A DNA stretch of 64,000 nucleotides from an uncultured Blautia sp. GTDB lineage: Bacteria > Bacillota > Clostridia > Lachnospirales > Lachnospiraceae. A model generated the notes under the pieces. The model was not told the DNA's origin. It saw only the letters and a program-made list of their open reading frames with translations, and searched no databases. This document shows, piece by piece, positions 24,924 to 34,292 of the stretch (position 1 is its first letter; each line of letters opens with the position of its first letter). The DNA lies in the NCBI GenBank assembly GCA_900539145.1, contig UQAX01000009.1, positions 9,987-73,986 of the forward strand, in the 5' to 3' direction. A program made the translations under genes and the position numbers.

Positions 24924-26255
24924 TTGGGAAGTACAATTATTTTTATGATTTTATTACAGGTAGTATTGATTTTATTAAATGCGGTTTTTGCATGTGCGGA
25001 AATTGCAGTGATTTCCATGAACGATAATAAAATGGAAAAGATGGCGGAAGAAGGAAATAAAAGGGCGAAGCGGCTTGTAAAGCTTACAAGTCAGCCGGCA
25101 CGTTTTCTGGCAACTATTCAGGTGGCAATTACCTTGTCCGGTTTTCTGGGCAGTGCTTTTGCAGCAGAGAACTTTTCCGATGTGCTGGTAAAAGGTATTC
25201 AAGGACTGGGAATTGCTATTCCGGTTCAGGTTTTAGAGTCTGTTTCCGTTATTTTAATTACCATTGTGTTGTCTTATTTCACACTTGTATTTGGAGAACT
25301 TGTTCCAAAGCAGATTGCCATGCGAAAAGCAGAGCCCTTTGCTCTTGGAATTTCAGCTTTGATTGACGGAATTTCAAAGATTTTTTCACCTCTGGTGAGC
25401 TTTTTGACATTTTCCACAAACTCTGTTTTAAAGCTTTTAGGCATTGATACAGACAAAGAGGAGGAACAGGTCAGCGAAGAGGAAATTCGCATGATGGTTG
25501 ATGTGGGAACGGAAAAGGGCACCATTGACTGTGAAGAAAGAGAATTTATACAAAATGTATTTGAATTTGATGATTTATCCGCAGAGGAGATTGTGACACA
25601 CAGAACCGACGTGGTGATGCTGGATATGGAAGATGACATGGAAACGTGGAGAGAAACCATTTACCATACCAGATATACCATGTATCCTATCTGTGAAGAA
25701 ACAGCGGACAAAATTATCGGTGTGTTAAATGCAAAAGAATACTTCCGTCTGGAAGATAAAAGCCGCAGCGTTGTTATGGAGCATGCAGTAAGCCAACCAT
25801 ATTTTGTGCCGGATACGGTAAAAGCGGACGTGCTGTTCCGAAATATGAAAAAGAAAAAATGCTCTATGGCAATCGTACTGGATGAATATGGTGGAATGAC
25901 GGGAATTGTAACCTTAAATGACTTAATCGAACAGCTGGTAGGGGAACTGGAAGAGGATACCTTTCCCGAGCTCGAGCCTTTGGAAAACGGGGCATGGAAG
26001 GTGAGAGGAACGGCATTGCTGGAGGAAATGTCTGAAATGCTGGCAATCCCACTTCCAAGTGAGGAATATGATACCTTTAACGGTCTTGTATTTCATGCGT
26101 TGGGGAGTATTCCGCAGGATGGTACAGAGCTGTCTTTAGAAATTGACCGATTATGTATCACAGATATGAAAATTCACAATCATAAAGTTGAGAGTGCAGT
26201 TGTCACTATAAAAGAGACCTCTGACACGGAACAATCCGAAGAGGAAAGAAAGTAA
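24924..26255 (+). CDS. CNNM/CorC-HlyC family transporter with CBS domains
   Basis: The 443-residue protein has an N-terminal DUF21 (CNNM) membrane domain with about four helices, including the conserved FACAEIAVISMN and FGELVPKQIAMRKAE. A CBS pair follows (about 200-330; TRYTMYPICEE, MAIVLDEYGGMTGIVTLND). The last domain is a CorC/HlyC C-terminal domain (about 345-430). Relatives export or regulate Mg2+ or Co2+; older annotations call them hemolysins. The start is TTG, with AAGGAGG seven bases upstream, which fits better than any ATG. A long structured leader hints at metal-dependent control (inference). Confidence 0.92.
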   Translation: MGSTIIFMILLQVVLILLNAVFACAEIAVISMNDNKMEKMAEEGNKRAKRLVKLTSQPARFLATIQVAITLSGFLGSAFAAENFSDVLVKGIQGLGIAIPVQVLESVSVILITIVLSYFTLVFGELVPKQIAMRKAEPFALGISALIDGISKIFSPLVSFLTFSTNSVLKLLGIDTDKEEEQVSEEEIRMMVDVGTEKGTIDCEEREFIQNVFEFDDLSAEEIVTHRTDVVMLDMEDDMETWRETIYHTRYTMYPICEETADKIIGVLNAKEYFRLEDKSRSVVMEHAVSQPYFVPDTVKADVLFRNMKKKKCSMAIVLDEYGGMTGIVTLNDLIEQLVGELEEDTFPELEPLENGAWKVRGTALLEEMSEMLAIPLPSEEYDTFNGLVFHALGSIPQDGTELSLEIDRLCITDMKIHNHKVESAVVTIKETSDTEQSEEERK

Positions 26256-26258
26256 GGA

Positions 26259-26287
26259 TTGAAAAAAAGCTGATTTTCGTATATACT
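26259..26287 (+). promoter_or_regulatory. Predicted promoter of the SEC-C protein gene
   Basis: TTGAAA and TATACT are separated by 17 bases, immediately after the CNNM stop codon. The expected start leaves a leader of about 50 bases. Confidence 0.65.
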
Positions 26288-26345
26288 GTATCTGTTGAAC
26301 CAAATGGTGAAATATGAAAATAAAAACAAAAGGCAGGTAAGATAC

Positions 26346-26849
26346 ATGGCATTATTACAGGAATGGAGAGATATGGCATACTCTCAGCAGGCTGATAGAG
26401 CACAGCTGCAGAAATTCTGGACAGAGTACTTTTTAATTGAAAAGGGAATTTACGAAAAACTTCTCAGCAATCCAAATGAAGTTGTAAAAGGTACAGTAAA
26501 AGAACTGGCAGAAAAATTCGATGTAGAATTGATGTCTATGGTAGGTTTCCTTGACGGTATTAACGACAGCTTGAAAATTCAGAACCCAATCGAAGAAATG
26601 GATGAAAATACAGAGGTAAATTTAGGATATGATTTAGAAACTCTGTATAAAAACATGGTAGACGCAAAAGCAGACTGGTTATACGAGCTTCCACAGTGGA
26701 ACAGCATTTTCTCAGAAGAAAAGAGAAAAGAACTGTACTTAGAGCAGAAAAAATCCGGTACTGTTGTAAAAGGTCCTAAAATCGGACGTAACGACCCATG
26801 TCCATGCGGAAGCGGTAAGAAATATAAACATTGCTGCGGAAGAAAATAA
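26346..26849 (+). CDS. SEC-C motif protein
   Basis: The 167-residue acidic cytosolic protein has a helical N-terminal region of about 140 residues that I do not recognise. It ends in a SEC-C zinc motif, [17 protein letters not shown], the same tail as in SecA where it binds zinc and SecB or the ribosome. The function of free-standing SEC-C proteins is unclear. The ATG at 26346 is chosen because the promoter and AGGCAGGTAAG lie just upstream. The upstream in-frame TTG at 26295 lies at the predicted transcription start. A terminator follows. Confidence 0.8.
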   Translation: MALLQEWRDMAYSQQADRAQLQKFWTEYFLIEKGIYEKLLSNPNEVVKGTVKELAEKFDVELMSMVGFLDGINDSLKIQNPIEEMDENTEVNLGYDLETLYKNMVDAKADWLYELPQWNSIFSEEKRKELYLEQKKSGTVVKGPKIGRNDPCPCGSGKKYKHCCGRK

Positions 26850-26862
26850 ATAAGTGATAAAG

Positions 26863-26920
26863 AAACAGAATTTTTTATCAGATACAGGGCAGGCTGTTTG
26901 GTAAAAGGTTCTGTTTTTTT
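26863..26920 (+). terminator. Intrinsic terminator after the SEC-C gene
   Basis: AAACAGAA (26863-26870) pairs with TTCTGTTT (26909-26916). Inner pairing comes from TTTTATCA with TGGTAAAA, and the hairpin is followed by a run of seven T. Confidence 0.75.
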
Positions 26921-26924
26921 ATAC

Positions 26925-26973
26925 GATATAGGCTCAGCTACTTCATTTGCAAATGAAATGCTGAACTTCTATC
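26925..26973. repeat. Palindromic element centred on TTCATTTGCAAATGAA
   Basis: Bases 26925-26949 and 26950-26973 form an almost loopless imperfect palindrome with the perfect core TTCATTTGCAAATGAA and outer GATATAGG / CTTCTATC. There is no T tract. It sits between a terminator and the ydcF-like gene, so it could be an operator or a cruciform-forming repeat. Confidence 0.55.
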
Positions 26974-27032
26974 AATAACAAAAGATTTCTTGTGTAAAAT
27001 ATTATGATAGTTGTATTATTGTAGGAGTAAAA

Positions 27033-27785
27033 ATGGCAGGGATTTGTTTTCTTTTAGGATTTGTCAGTGTGTTGTATTTTCTGGGGATTTGGAGGATGAC
27101 GGGATTATCTTCTAAGTTTCCGCTGGTATGGCTGTTGTTTGGCAGCGGATTTTTTCTGGCAGGAAGCTGTATTTATTTTGAAATAGAAATTCCGGTATGG
27201 TTAAGTGTTTTAACAGGGATTTTTGTAGGGGGATTTTTGCTGTTATTGGCGTTTACGGAGTATTTGATTATCAGCGCCATGAGACAAGAAGAAGTGAAAA
27301 ATCTGGATTATATTGTGGTGTTGGGAGCGCAGGTAAACGGAAGGATACCCAGCAAATCTTTGCAGTATCGCATTGACAGAGCAGAGAAATATTTACGTGA
27401 AAATGAAAAGACGAAGACTGTTCTTTCAGGCGGAAAAGGGGAGGACGAGGAGATTTCGGAAGCCCAATGTATGGCAGAAGAGCTTGAAAGAAAAGGTGTT
27501 GCATCCGGTCGTATGCTTTTAGAAGCCAAATCCAGAAACACAGAGCAGAATATTGCGTTTACCGTGCCAATTATTCAGCAGGACAGTAAAAAGGTTTTAA
27601 AGGAGTTGAAAATCGGAATTGTTACCAATGGATTTCATGTCTATCGGGGCAGCAGGATTGCTCAAAAGAAAATGCAGTGCAAGGTTTATGGAAGTTCAGC
27701 AAAGAACTCTCGATTTTTACAGGCAAATTACTTGCTGCGGGAATTTTTTGGTGTAATGAAGGACAGACTGGTGGGAAATTTGTAG
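27033..27785 (+). CDS. YdcF/DUF218-family membrane protein
   Basis: The 250-residue protein has three N-terminal transmembrane helices (about 1-20, 28-48, 55-80). A DUF218 (SanA/YdcF/ElyC) domain follows, with the diagnostic start YIVVLGAQVNGRIPS, then SGGKGEDEEISEA, SRNTEQN and VTNGFHVYR. ElyC relatives act in envelope or lipid-carrier metabolism; the exact reaction is unknown. AGGAG is spaced correctly before the ATG. Monocistronic; the thrS T-box promoter begins 9 bases after its stop. Confidence 0.88.
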   Translation: MAGICFLLGFVSVLYFLGIWRMTGLSSKFPLVWLLFGSGFFLAGSCIYFEIEIPVWLSVLTGIFVGGFLLLLAFTEYLIISAMRQEEVKNLDYIVVLGAQVNGRIPSKSLQYRIDRAEKYLRENEKTKTVLSGGKGEDEEISEAQCMAEELERKGVASGRMLLEAKSRNTEQNIAFTVPIIQQDSKKVLKELKIGIVTNGFHVYRGSRIAQKKMQCKVYGSSAKNSRFLQANYLLREFFGVMKDRLVGNL

Positions 27786-27794
27786 AAAAAGAGG

Positions 27795-27824
27795 TTGACA
27801 AATAAAAGATATAGGATATATTAT
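27795..27824 (+). promoter_or_regulatory. Predicted promoter of the thrS T-box leader
   Basis: A perfect TTGACA and TATTAT are separated by 18 bases, directly upstream of the T-box leader. Confidence 0.75.
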
Positions 27825-27830
27825 GTGGAT

Positions 27831-28087
27831 AGAAAGAGAACACGTTGACGAGACGAGTAAAATGTGAAAGGTCACAGAGAGGAGTGTGTATGCTGAAAGC
27901 ACTCTGTCACGGAAGCATTTGAAAACTACCTCTGAGTGGCCCTAATCCGGTCCGGTAATTCCGTTATCATTAAATGAAGTGGTTAGTAAAGCATTCGCTT
28001 TTAACAAAAAGGGTGGAACCGCGGATAATTGTGAGAATAATCCGTCCCTTGCAGTCAGAAACAGGCAGCAGGGGACGGAGTTTTTTT
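27831..28087 (+). promoter_or_regulatory. T-box leader (tRNA-Thr-sensing) of thrS
   Basis: The conserved T-box sequence AGGGTGGAACCGCGG is present at 28009-28023. Upstream lies a stem I region with AGAGAGGAG and a specifier area reading ACT-ACC (27925-27930); both triplets encode Thr. Downstream, TCCGTCCCTTGC (28041-28052) pairs with GCAGCAGGGGACGGA followed by seven T (to 28087), which is the terminator. Uncharged tRNA-Thr should pair with the T-box bulge and allow read-through into thrS. Confidence 0.95.
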
Positions 28088-28133
28088 ATATTTATCACTC
28101 CTTTCCTGCAAAAAGAAAGAGAGGAGAATGAAA

Positions 28134-30110
28134 ATGATTGTTACATTAAAAGATGGTTCAAAAAAAGAGTACGCTGAAAGCAAGTCTGTATATGAAATTG
28201 CGCTGGATATCAGCGAAGGTCTTGCAAGAGCAGCCTGTGCAGGTGAAGTAAACGGAGAAGTAGTAGATTTAAGAACACAGGTGTCAGAAGATTGTGAATT
28301 AAACATTTTAACAGCAAATGATGAAAAAGGTCTGGCAGCGCTTCGTCATACAGCATCTCATGTATTGGCTGAGGCTGTGAAAAATTTATATCCGGAAGCA
28401 AAGCTGGCAATCGGACCTTCTATTGACACAGGATTTTATTATGACTTTGACCATGAGTCTTTCAGCCGTGAGGAATTAGATGCACTGGAAAAAGAAATGA
28501 AGAAAATCATCAAAAAAGGTGCAAAGATTGAGCGTTATACAATGCCAAGAGAAGAAGCCATCAAATTCATGGAAGAAAAAGGCGAGAATTATAAGGTAGA
28601 GCTGATTAAAGATTTACCGGAAGGAGAAGAAATTTCCTTCTATTCTCAGGGAGATTTTGTAGACTTATGTGCAGGACCTCACTTAATGAGTACAAAGGGC
28701 GTAAAAGCATTTAAGCTGATTTCTTCTTCAGGTGCTTATTGGAGAGGCGATGAAAAGAACAAAATGCTTTCCCGTATTTACGGTACAGCCTTTGGCAAAA
28801 AAGATGAATTAAACGAATATTTAGAGCAGTTAGAAGAAGCGAAAAAGAGAGACCACAATAAATTAGGTCGTGAAATGGGCTTATTCACAACTGTTGATGT
28901 TATCGGACAGGGACTTCCGCTTTTAATGCCAAAAGGCGTGATTATGCTGAAAGAGCTTCAGAGATGGATTGAAGATTTGGAAGATAATGAATGGGGCTAT
29001 GTTCGTACAAAAACACCGTTAATGGCAAAAAGTGATTTGTATAAAATTTCAGGTCACTGGGATCATTATAAAGAAGGTATGTTTGTACTGGGCGATGAGG
29101 AAACGGACAAAGAAGTATTTGCTCTGCGTCCAATGACTTGCCCATTCCAGTATTATGTGTATAAAGCAAATCAGCATTCTTACAGAGAACTGCCTATCCG
29201 TTACGGTGAGACTTCTACATTGTTCAGAAACGAAGACTCCGGTGAAATGCACGGTCTGACAAGAGTTCGTCAGTTTACTATTTCAGAAGGCCATTTAGTT
29301 GTAAGACCGGATCAGATGGTAGAAGAATTTAAAGGCTGTCTAGCACTGGCAAAACATTGTCTGGAAACATTAGGCGTAGCAGAGGATGTTACTTACCATT
29401 TATCAAAATGGGATCCGGAAAACAAAGAAAAATATATCGGTGAACAGGAGGTTTGGGAAGAAACAGAAGGTCATATCAGAAATATTCTGACAGAGCTTGG
29501 TGTTCCTTTTGTGGAAGATGTGGGAGAAGCTGCTTTCTACGGACCAAAAGTAGATATCAACGCAAAGAACGTATATGGAAAAGAAGATACCATGATTACC
29601 ATTCAGTGGGATGCGCTTTTGGCAGAGCAGTTTGATATGTATTACATTGATGAAAACGGAGATAAGAAACGTCCGTATATTATTCACAGAACTTCTATGG
29701 GATGCTATGAAAGAACACTGGCATGGCTGATTGAGAAATATGCCGGATTATTCCCAACATGGCTGTGTCCGGAACAGGTTCGTGTACTTCCTATTTCTGA
29801 GAAATACGGAGATTATGCAAATGAAGTTCAGAAACAGTTAAAAGCTAACGGAATTCGTTCCAGCGTGGATAATCGTTCTGAAAAAATCGGTTATAAAATT
29901 AGAGAAGCACGTCTTGAAAAAGTTCCTTATATGCTGGTTGTGGGAGCAAAAGAGGAAGAGGATAAAGTTGTTTCTGTAAGAAGCCGTTATTTAGGGGATG
30001 AAGGACAGAAACCATTATCTGAATTTATTGATGCAATCTGCAAGGAAATCCGTACAAAGGAAATCCGTAAAATCGAAGTAGATGCTCAGGGGAACAGAAT
30101 TGAAAAATAG
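28134..30110 (+). CDS. thrS: Threonyl-tRNA synthetase
   Basis: The 658-residue class II synthetase shows a TGS domain at the N-terminus (about 1-60). The editing/SAD domain follows (HTASHVLAEAV with its HxxxH, and FVDLCAGPHL). The catalytic core contains RPMTCPFQYYVYK, RYGETSTLFRNEDSG and GCYERTLAWLIEKYAG. The C-terminal anticodon-binding domain contains WLCPEQVRVLPIS. The start at 28134 is preferred because GAGGAG is 7 bases before it and only 1 base before the ATG at 28128. Expression is controlled by the T-box leader. Confidence 0.98.
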   Translation: MIVTLKDGSKKEYAESKSVYEIALDISEGLARAACAGEVNGEVVDLRTQVSEDCELNILTANDEKGLAALRHTASHVLAEAVKNLYPEAKLAIGPSIDTGFYYDFDHESFSREELDALEKEMKKIIKKGAKIERYTMPREEAIKFMEEKGENYKVELIKDLPEGEEISFYSQGDFVDLCAGPHLMSTKGVKAFKLISSSGAYWRGDEKNKMLSRIYGTAFGKKDELNEYLEQLEEAKKRDHNKLGREMGLFTTVDVIGQGLPLLMPKGVIMLKELQRWIEDLEDNEWGYVRTKTPLMAKSDLYKISGHWDHYKEGMFVLGDEETDKEVFALRPMTCPFQYYVYKANQHSYRELPIRYGETSTLFRNEDSGEMHGLTRVRQFTISEGHLVVRPDQMVEEFKGCLALAKHCLETLGVAEDVTYHLSKWDPENKEKYIGEQEVWEETEGHIRNILTELGVPFVEDVGEAAFYGPKVDINAKNVYGKEDTMITIQWDALLAEQFDMYYIDENGDKKRPYIIHRTSMGCYERTLAWLIEKYAGLFPTWLCPEQVRVLPISEKYGDYANEVQKQLKANGIRSSVDNRSEKIGYKIREARLEKVPYMLVVGAKEEEDKVVSVRSRYLGDEGQKPLSEFIDAICKEIRTKEIRKIEVDAQGNRIEK

Positions 30111-30173
30111 AGTATAGAATTGCAGAAAAGGAAAATACTATCACTGATAAATTAAAATTCAGGAGGTAGTAAG

Positions 30174-30491
30174 ATGCCATTATTAAATTGTACTGTTAAG
30201 AACTGTTTGTATAACAAAGATGAGTATTGTGCAAAAGGCGATATTCTGGTAGACGGAAGAACTGCAAAGATGTCCGAGGGCACATCCTGTAAAAGCTTTG
30301 TGGAAAAAAGAGAAAGCGCAAGCAATAGCTGTGGATGCGGTAGTGCAACTCCTCATATTCAGGTAGAGTGCAAGGCTTGTGAATGTACTTTTAACAAAGA
30401 TGAAAGATGCGACGCAGAAGAAATCACCATCGCAGGAAGAAATGCGTGCAAATGTTCAGAAACAGAATGTGGAAGCTTCTGTGCAAAATAA
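30174..30491 (+). CDS. Small Cys-rich protein with two DUF1540 domains
   Basis: The 105-residue protein contains two copies of the DUF1540 pattern (about 4-43 and 62-103). Each starts with a CxxxxCxYN- or CxxxCxFN-like segment, then C-A-x-x-I-x-I-x-G-R, and ends with T/E-x-C-x-S-F. Fourteen Cys in 105 residues suggest metal binding. The family is common in clostridia and of unknown function. AGGAGGTAGTAAG lies ahead of the ATG. It is 63 bases after thrS and has its own terminator. Confidence 0.88.
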   Translation: MPLLNCTVKNCLYNKDEYCAKGDILVDGRTAKMSEGTSCKSFVEKRESASNSCGCGSATPHIQVECKACECTFNKDERCDAEEITIAGRNACKCSETECGSFCAK

Positions 30492-30515
30492 ACAGTAGAA
30501 TAGCTTTAAAAAGAC

Positions 30516-30551
30516 AGCCGGTATGGAGAAAAATCTATACCGGCTTTTTTT
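30516..30551 (+). terminator. Intrinsic terminator after the DUF1540 gene
   Basis: AGCCGGTAT and ATACCGGCT form a 9-bp stem with a 12-base loop, followed by eight T. Confidence 0.93.
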
Positions 30552-30565
30552 CGCCAACAAATACT

Positions 30566-30594
30566 TTGCAAATTTCGAAAAAGTATGTTATGCT
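30566..30594 (+). promoter_or_regulatory. Predicted promoter of rho
   Basis: TTGCAA and TATGCT are separated by 17 bases, leaving a leader of about 115 bases before the rho ATG. Rho often controls its own mRNA, and this leader could be the place for it (inference). Confidence 0.5.
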
Positions 30595-30713
30595 AATAAC
30601 GTATCAGTACGGATTTTGAAAATTTCAAGATTTAAAATCAGGTCAATTCAGACAAAATATTTCCAAATAACTAATAATTGAAGAAAAGGTATAAGTTCGG
30701 AAAGGAATATAGA

Positions 30714-32069
30714 ATGAGAGAAAAATATGAGTCCCTGTCACTTGGAGCATTAAAGGAAGTGGCAAAAGCCAGAGGCTTAAAAGGAATTTCCACATTGAAA
30801 AAAAGTGAGCTGGTAGAGCGTATGGTAGAAGAAGACCAGAAAGAGAAAAGTATGGAAAATAAAACAGTTGAAACAAAGAGCGCAGAAAATAAAACGGAAG
30901 AAGCAAAAAGCTCCAGAGCGCCGATGGAGCAGTCTGAATTAGACAGCGGTATTACGGTAAAGGGAATTTTAGAGGTATTGCCTGACGGTTACGGATTTAT
31001 CCGAAGCGATAATTATCTGCCGGGAGAAAATGATGTGTATGTGTCACCGTCTCAAATTCGCCGTTTTAATTTGAAAACAGGAGATATTTTAAAAGGAAAT
31101 ACAAGAGTAAAAAGTCAGAATGAGAAATTTTCAGCGCTTTTATATGTTACACATATTAACGACATCAAAGCCAATGAAATACATCGTATGAACTTTGAAG
31201 ATATGACTCCGATTTTCCCAAATGAGCGTCTGCATTTGGAACGTCCGGGCGGAAGTATGGCTATGCGTATTACGGATTTGGTGAGCCCTATCGGAAAAGG
31301 ACAGAGGGGAATGATTGTATCTCCTCCAAAAGCAGGTAAGACAACACTTTTAAAGGATGCGGCGAAGTCCATTTTAAAGAATAATCCGGAAATGCACCTG
31401 ATTATCCTGTTAATCGATGAACGTCCGGAGGAAGTTACCGATATCAAAGAAGCAATTAAGGGCAAAAATGTAGAGATTATTTATTCTACATTTGATGAGC
31501 TTCCGGAGCACCATAAACGTGTGTCTGAGATGACCATTGAAAGGGCAAAACGTTTGGTAGAACATAAAAAAGATGTTACGATTTTCATAGACAGTATTAC
31601 CAGACTGGCAAGAGCCTACAACCTGACAGTGCCGCCAAGCGGACGTACTTTGTCCGGTGGTCTTGATCCGGCAGCGCTTCACATGCCAAAGAGATTTTTC
31701 GGTGCGGCAAGAAATATGAGAGAGGGCGGAAGCCTTACTATTTTGGCAACAGCGCTTGTAGATACAGGCAGCAAGATGGATGATGTGGTATACGAAGAAT
31801 TTAAAGGAACGGGCAACATGGAGCTGGTTCTTGACAGAAAGCTTCAGGAAAAGAGAGTTTTTCCCGCTATTGATATTGCCAAATCAGGGACAAGGCGTGA
31901 AGACCTGCTTTTAACTGCTGAGGAACAGGAAGCAGTGGACATTATGCGTAAGGCATTAAACGGCATGAAGAGCGAAGAAGCCACAGAAAACATCTTAAAT
32001 ATGTTTGCCAGAACAAAAGATAATGCGGAATTTGTTCAGACAATCAAAAAACAACGAATTCTTTCATAA
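30714..32069 (+). CDS. rho: Transcription termination factor Rho
   Basis: The 451-residue protein has an N-terminal Rho_N SAP-like domain ([15 protein letters not shown]). A Lys/Glu-rich insert at about 35-75 is followed by a cold-shock RNA-binding domain (GYGFIRS) and the RecA-like ATPase. Walker A is [10 protein letters not shown] at about 203 and Walker B is [12 protein letters not shown]. The Q-loop and R-loop region contains [22 protein letters not shown]. The start at 30714 has AAAGGA 7 bases upstream; the in-frame TTG at 30678 is not needed. Confidence 0.97.
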   Translation: MREKYESLSLGALKEVAKARGLKGISTLKKSELVERMVEEDQKEKSMENKTVETKSAENKTEEAKSSRAPMEQSELDSGITVKGILEVLPDGYGFIRSDNYLPGENDVYVSPSQIRRFNLKTGDILKGNTRVKSQNEKFSALLYVTHINDIKANEIHRMNFEDMTPIFPNERLHLERPGGSMAMRITDLVSPIGKGQRGMIVSPPKAGKTTLLKDAAKSILKNNPEMHLIILLIDERPEEVTDIKEAIKGKNVEIIYSTFDELPEHHKRVSEMTIERAKRLVEHKKDVTIFIDSITRLARAYNLTVPPSGRTLSGGLDPAALHMPKRFFGAARNMREGGSLTILATALVDTGSKMDDVVYEEFKGTGNMELVLDRKLQEKRVFPAIDIAKSGTRREDLLLTAEEQEAVDIMRKALNGMKSEEATENILNMFARTKDNAEFVQTIKKQRILS

Positions 32070-32095
32070 AGAATAAAGGATTTCGGGAATAACAC

Positions 32096-32124
32096 TTGCA
32101 ATTATTATGAGAATATGATATACT
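32096..32124 (+). promoter_or_regulatory. Predicted promoter of rpmE
   Basis: TTGCAA and TATACT are separated by 17 bases, about 70 bases before the rpmE ATG. Confidence 0.65.
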
Positions 32125-32195
32125 GCAAAAGCTGTTTGAATTTGAAAACGCAATAAAACAATATAAATAATAAAAATATATAAGAGGTGAATAAA

Positions 32196-32399
32196 ATGAG
32201 AGAAGGAATCCATCCAAATTATCAGGAATGTACAGTAACATGCAACTGTGGAAATACATTTAAGACAGGTTCTACAAAGTCTGAGCTCCGCGTGGAAGTT
32301 TGCTCTAAATGTCATCCTTTCTATACAGGACAGCAGAAAGCTGCACAGGCTCGTGGACGTATTGATAAATTTAATAAGAAATACGGCATGAATAAATAA
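32196..32399 (+). CDS. rpmE: Ribosomal protein bL31 (zinc-binding type)
   Basis: The 67-residue protein starts [10 protein letters not shown] and has the zinc-binding Cys pairs CNC and CSKC, with the C-terminal HPFYTGQQK of the L31 family. This is the Cys-containing form, which is active in zinc-replete cells. The ATG at 32196 has AAGAGGTG upstream. The order rho-rpmE-yqhQ-prmC-prfA is a common Firmicutes cluster. Confidence 0.98.
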   Translation: MREGIHPNYQECTVTCNCGNTFKTGSTKSELRVEVCSKCHPFYTGQQKAAQARGRIDKFNKKYGMNK

Positions 32400-32407
32400 G
32401 AGGTAGG

Positions 32408-32446
32408 AGAGGCTGAGGTTTTACAACTTCAGCCTCTTATTGTGTT
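32408..32446 (+). terminator. Hairpin terminator after rpmE
   Basis: AGAGGCTGA pairs with TCAGCCTCT across a 12-14 base loop, followed by TATTGTGTTT. The tail is imperfect, so some read-through into the next operon is likely. Confidence 0.7.
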
Positions 32447-32457
32447 TGGAGGAAAAC

Positions 32458-33435
32458 ATGAAATCATCAAACATTGGCGGACAGGCTGTAATGGAAGGAA
32501 TTATGATGCGCCATAAGGACGTATATTCTGTTGCAGTCAGAAAGCCGGATAAAGAAATAGAGGTAAAGGTTGAAGACTATAAAAGCGTTGTAAAATGCAA
32601 GAGTCTTCAGAAGCTTCCTATTCTGCGAGGCGTTTTTAGCTTTATTGACTCTCTGGTGGTAGGAACAAAATGCCTGATGTACTCTGCCACTTTTTTTGAA
32701 GATGAGGAAGATTTGAAAAAGAGAGAGCAGCTGGAAGGGGAAGAAAAGGAAAAAGAGCTGGCAAAAAAAGAAAAAGCAGATAAAGCTCTGATGACCGGAA
32801 CGGTTATTTTGTCTGTTGTGCTGTCTGTGGGATTGTTTATCGTTTTGCCGTATTTGTTGGCAAGTCTGCTTCGGAATATAGGCGTTTCCGAAACAGGGGT
32901 AACATTGGCAGAGGCAGGAGTGCGAATTGCTCTGTTTTTAGCCTATATGCTGTTGATTTCCAAAATGCAGGATATACAGAGAGTCTTTATGTATCACGGA
33001 GCAGAACATAAATGTATTAACTGTGTGGAGCATGGTCTTCCGCTGAATGTAGAAAATGTTATGAAAAGCTCCAGATTTCATAAGAGATGCGGAACCAGCT
33101 TTTTGTTTTTTGTTATTATTATCAGTATTATTTTCTTTTTGGGATTTTTTGCAGTGGTTCCAATAAAAACTATGTGGCTTCGTGTGCTGGTTCGTATTTT
33201 ACTGGTTCCGGTTATTGCAGGAGTTTCTTATGAGGTTATCCGATTGGCAGGAAACAGCGATAATTCCATTGTGGCGTTTTTTTCAAAACCGGGTATGGCG
33301 CTTCAGAAGCTTACAACAAAAGAACCTACACCGGACATGGCTGAGGTGGCAATTCAGGCAGTGGAAGCGGTGTTCGACTGGAAAGCATATCTAAGAGAGA
33401 ACTTTCCTGATGTGAAAATAGACGAGGAATGTTGA
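32458..33435 (+). CDS. YqhQ-like DUF1385 membrane protein
   Basis: The 325-residue protein opens with IGGQAVMEGIMMR, the signature of DUF1385. It has a Lys/Glu-rich loop at about 85-115, then about four transmembrane helices and the conserved MYHGAEHKCINCVE and RCGTSFLF. Its biochemical role is unknown. It usually sits beside prmC and prfA, as here. The ATG at 32458 follows GGAGGAAAAC. The stop codon overlaps the prmC start (TGATG), which indicates translational coupling. Confidence 0.92.
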   Translation: MKSSNIGGQAVMEGIMMRHKDVYSVAVRKPDKEIEVKVEDYKSVVKCKSLQKLPILRGVFSFIDSLVVGTKCLMYSATFFEDEEDLKKREQLEGEEKEKELAKKEKADKALMTGTVILSVVLSVGLFIVLPYLLASLLRNIGVSETGVTLAEAGVRIALFLAYMLLISKMQDIQRVFMYHGAEHKCINCVEHGLPLNVENVMKSSRFHKRCGTSFLFFVIIISIIFFLGFFAVVPIKTMWLRVLVRILLVPVIAGVSYEVIRLAGNSDNSIVAFFSKPGMALQKLTTKEPTPDMAEVAIQAVEAVFDWKAYLRENFPDVKIDEEC

Positions 33436-34292
33436 TGAAGACATACAAAGACGCTTTAGAGTATGGAAAACAAAGACTTTTGGAATGTAAAATAGAAGAT
33501 GCAAAGCTGGATGCCTGGCTTCTTTTAGAGCATGTATCAGGGATATCCAGAAGCTGGTATTTTGTGCACGAGGATGACGAAATCAGTCAGGAGGATATGG
33601 AAAAGTATCAAAGGCTGATTGAACAGAGAGGAAAACATATTCCTCTGCAACAGCTTACCAAGGAAGCTTATTTTTACGGAATGAAATTTTTTGTAAACGA
33701 AAATGTACTCATTCCAAGACAGGATACAGAAATTTTGGTAGAACAGGTTTTAAATTTGTCAAAAGGAAGAGAAAATCTGAAGCTTTTGGATATGTGTACG
33801 GGAAGCGGCTGTATTTTATTGGCATTGCTGGCAAATTTAAAAAAAGCGTCAGGAACAGGCGTGGATTTATCTGAAAAAGCTCTTGAAGTGGCACAGAGAA
33901 ACGGCAGAGAGCTTGAAATAGAAGCCTCTTGGGTACAGAGCAATTTGTTTGACAAAGTATCGGGGACTTATGATATCATCGTTTCAAATCCGCCGTATAT
34001 TGAAACTGCTGTTATTGAAGGGCTGATGGACGAGGTAAAGCTGTATGAACCCCGTATGGCGCTGGACGGTACAGAGGACGGACTGTTCTTTTACAGGGAA
34101 ATTACAGCGCAGGCAGGAAAATATCTGAACCACAACGGGATATTGGCTTTTGAAATCGGTTACAACCAGGGAAAAGCAGTATCGGAATTTATGAAAAAGA
34201 ATGGATATGAGGAAGTTCAGGTTTTGCAGGATTTAGCAGGGCTTGACAGAGTAGTAACAGGACGAATAAAGAAGGAGGAACAACATGTTTGA
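33435..34292 (+). CDS. prmC: Peptide chain release factor N5-glutamine methyltransferase
   Basis: PrmC methylates the Gln of the GGQ motif in release factors with S-adenosylmethionine. The 285-residue protein has an N-terminal helical domain, then the SAM-binding motif [15 protein letters not shown] and the catalytic NPPY in IVSNPPYIE. The start at 33435 overlaps the upstream stop by one base and has GAGGA 6 bases before; an ATG two codons upstream is also possible. It overlaps prfA, its substrate gene, by 8 bases. Confidence 0.96.
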   Translation: MKTYKDALEYGKQRLLECKIEDAKLDAWLLLEHVSGISRSWYFVHEDDEISQEDMEKYQRLIEQRGKHIPLQQLTKEAYFYGMKFFVNENVLIPRQDTEILVEQVLNLSKGRENLKLLDMCTGSGCILLALLANLKKASGTGVDLSEKALEVAQRNGRELEIEASWVQSNLFDKVSGTYDIIVSNPPYIETAVIEGLMDEVKLYEPRMALDGTEDGLFFYREITAQAGKYLNHNGILAFEIGYNQGKAVSEFMKKNGYEEVQVLQDLAGLDRVVTGRIKKEEQHV

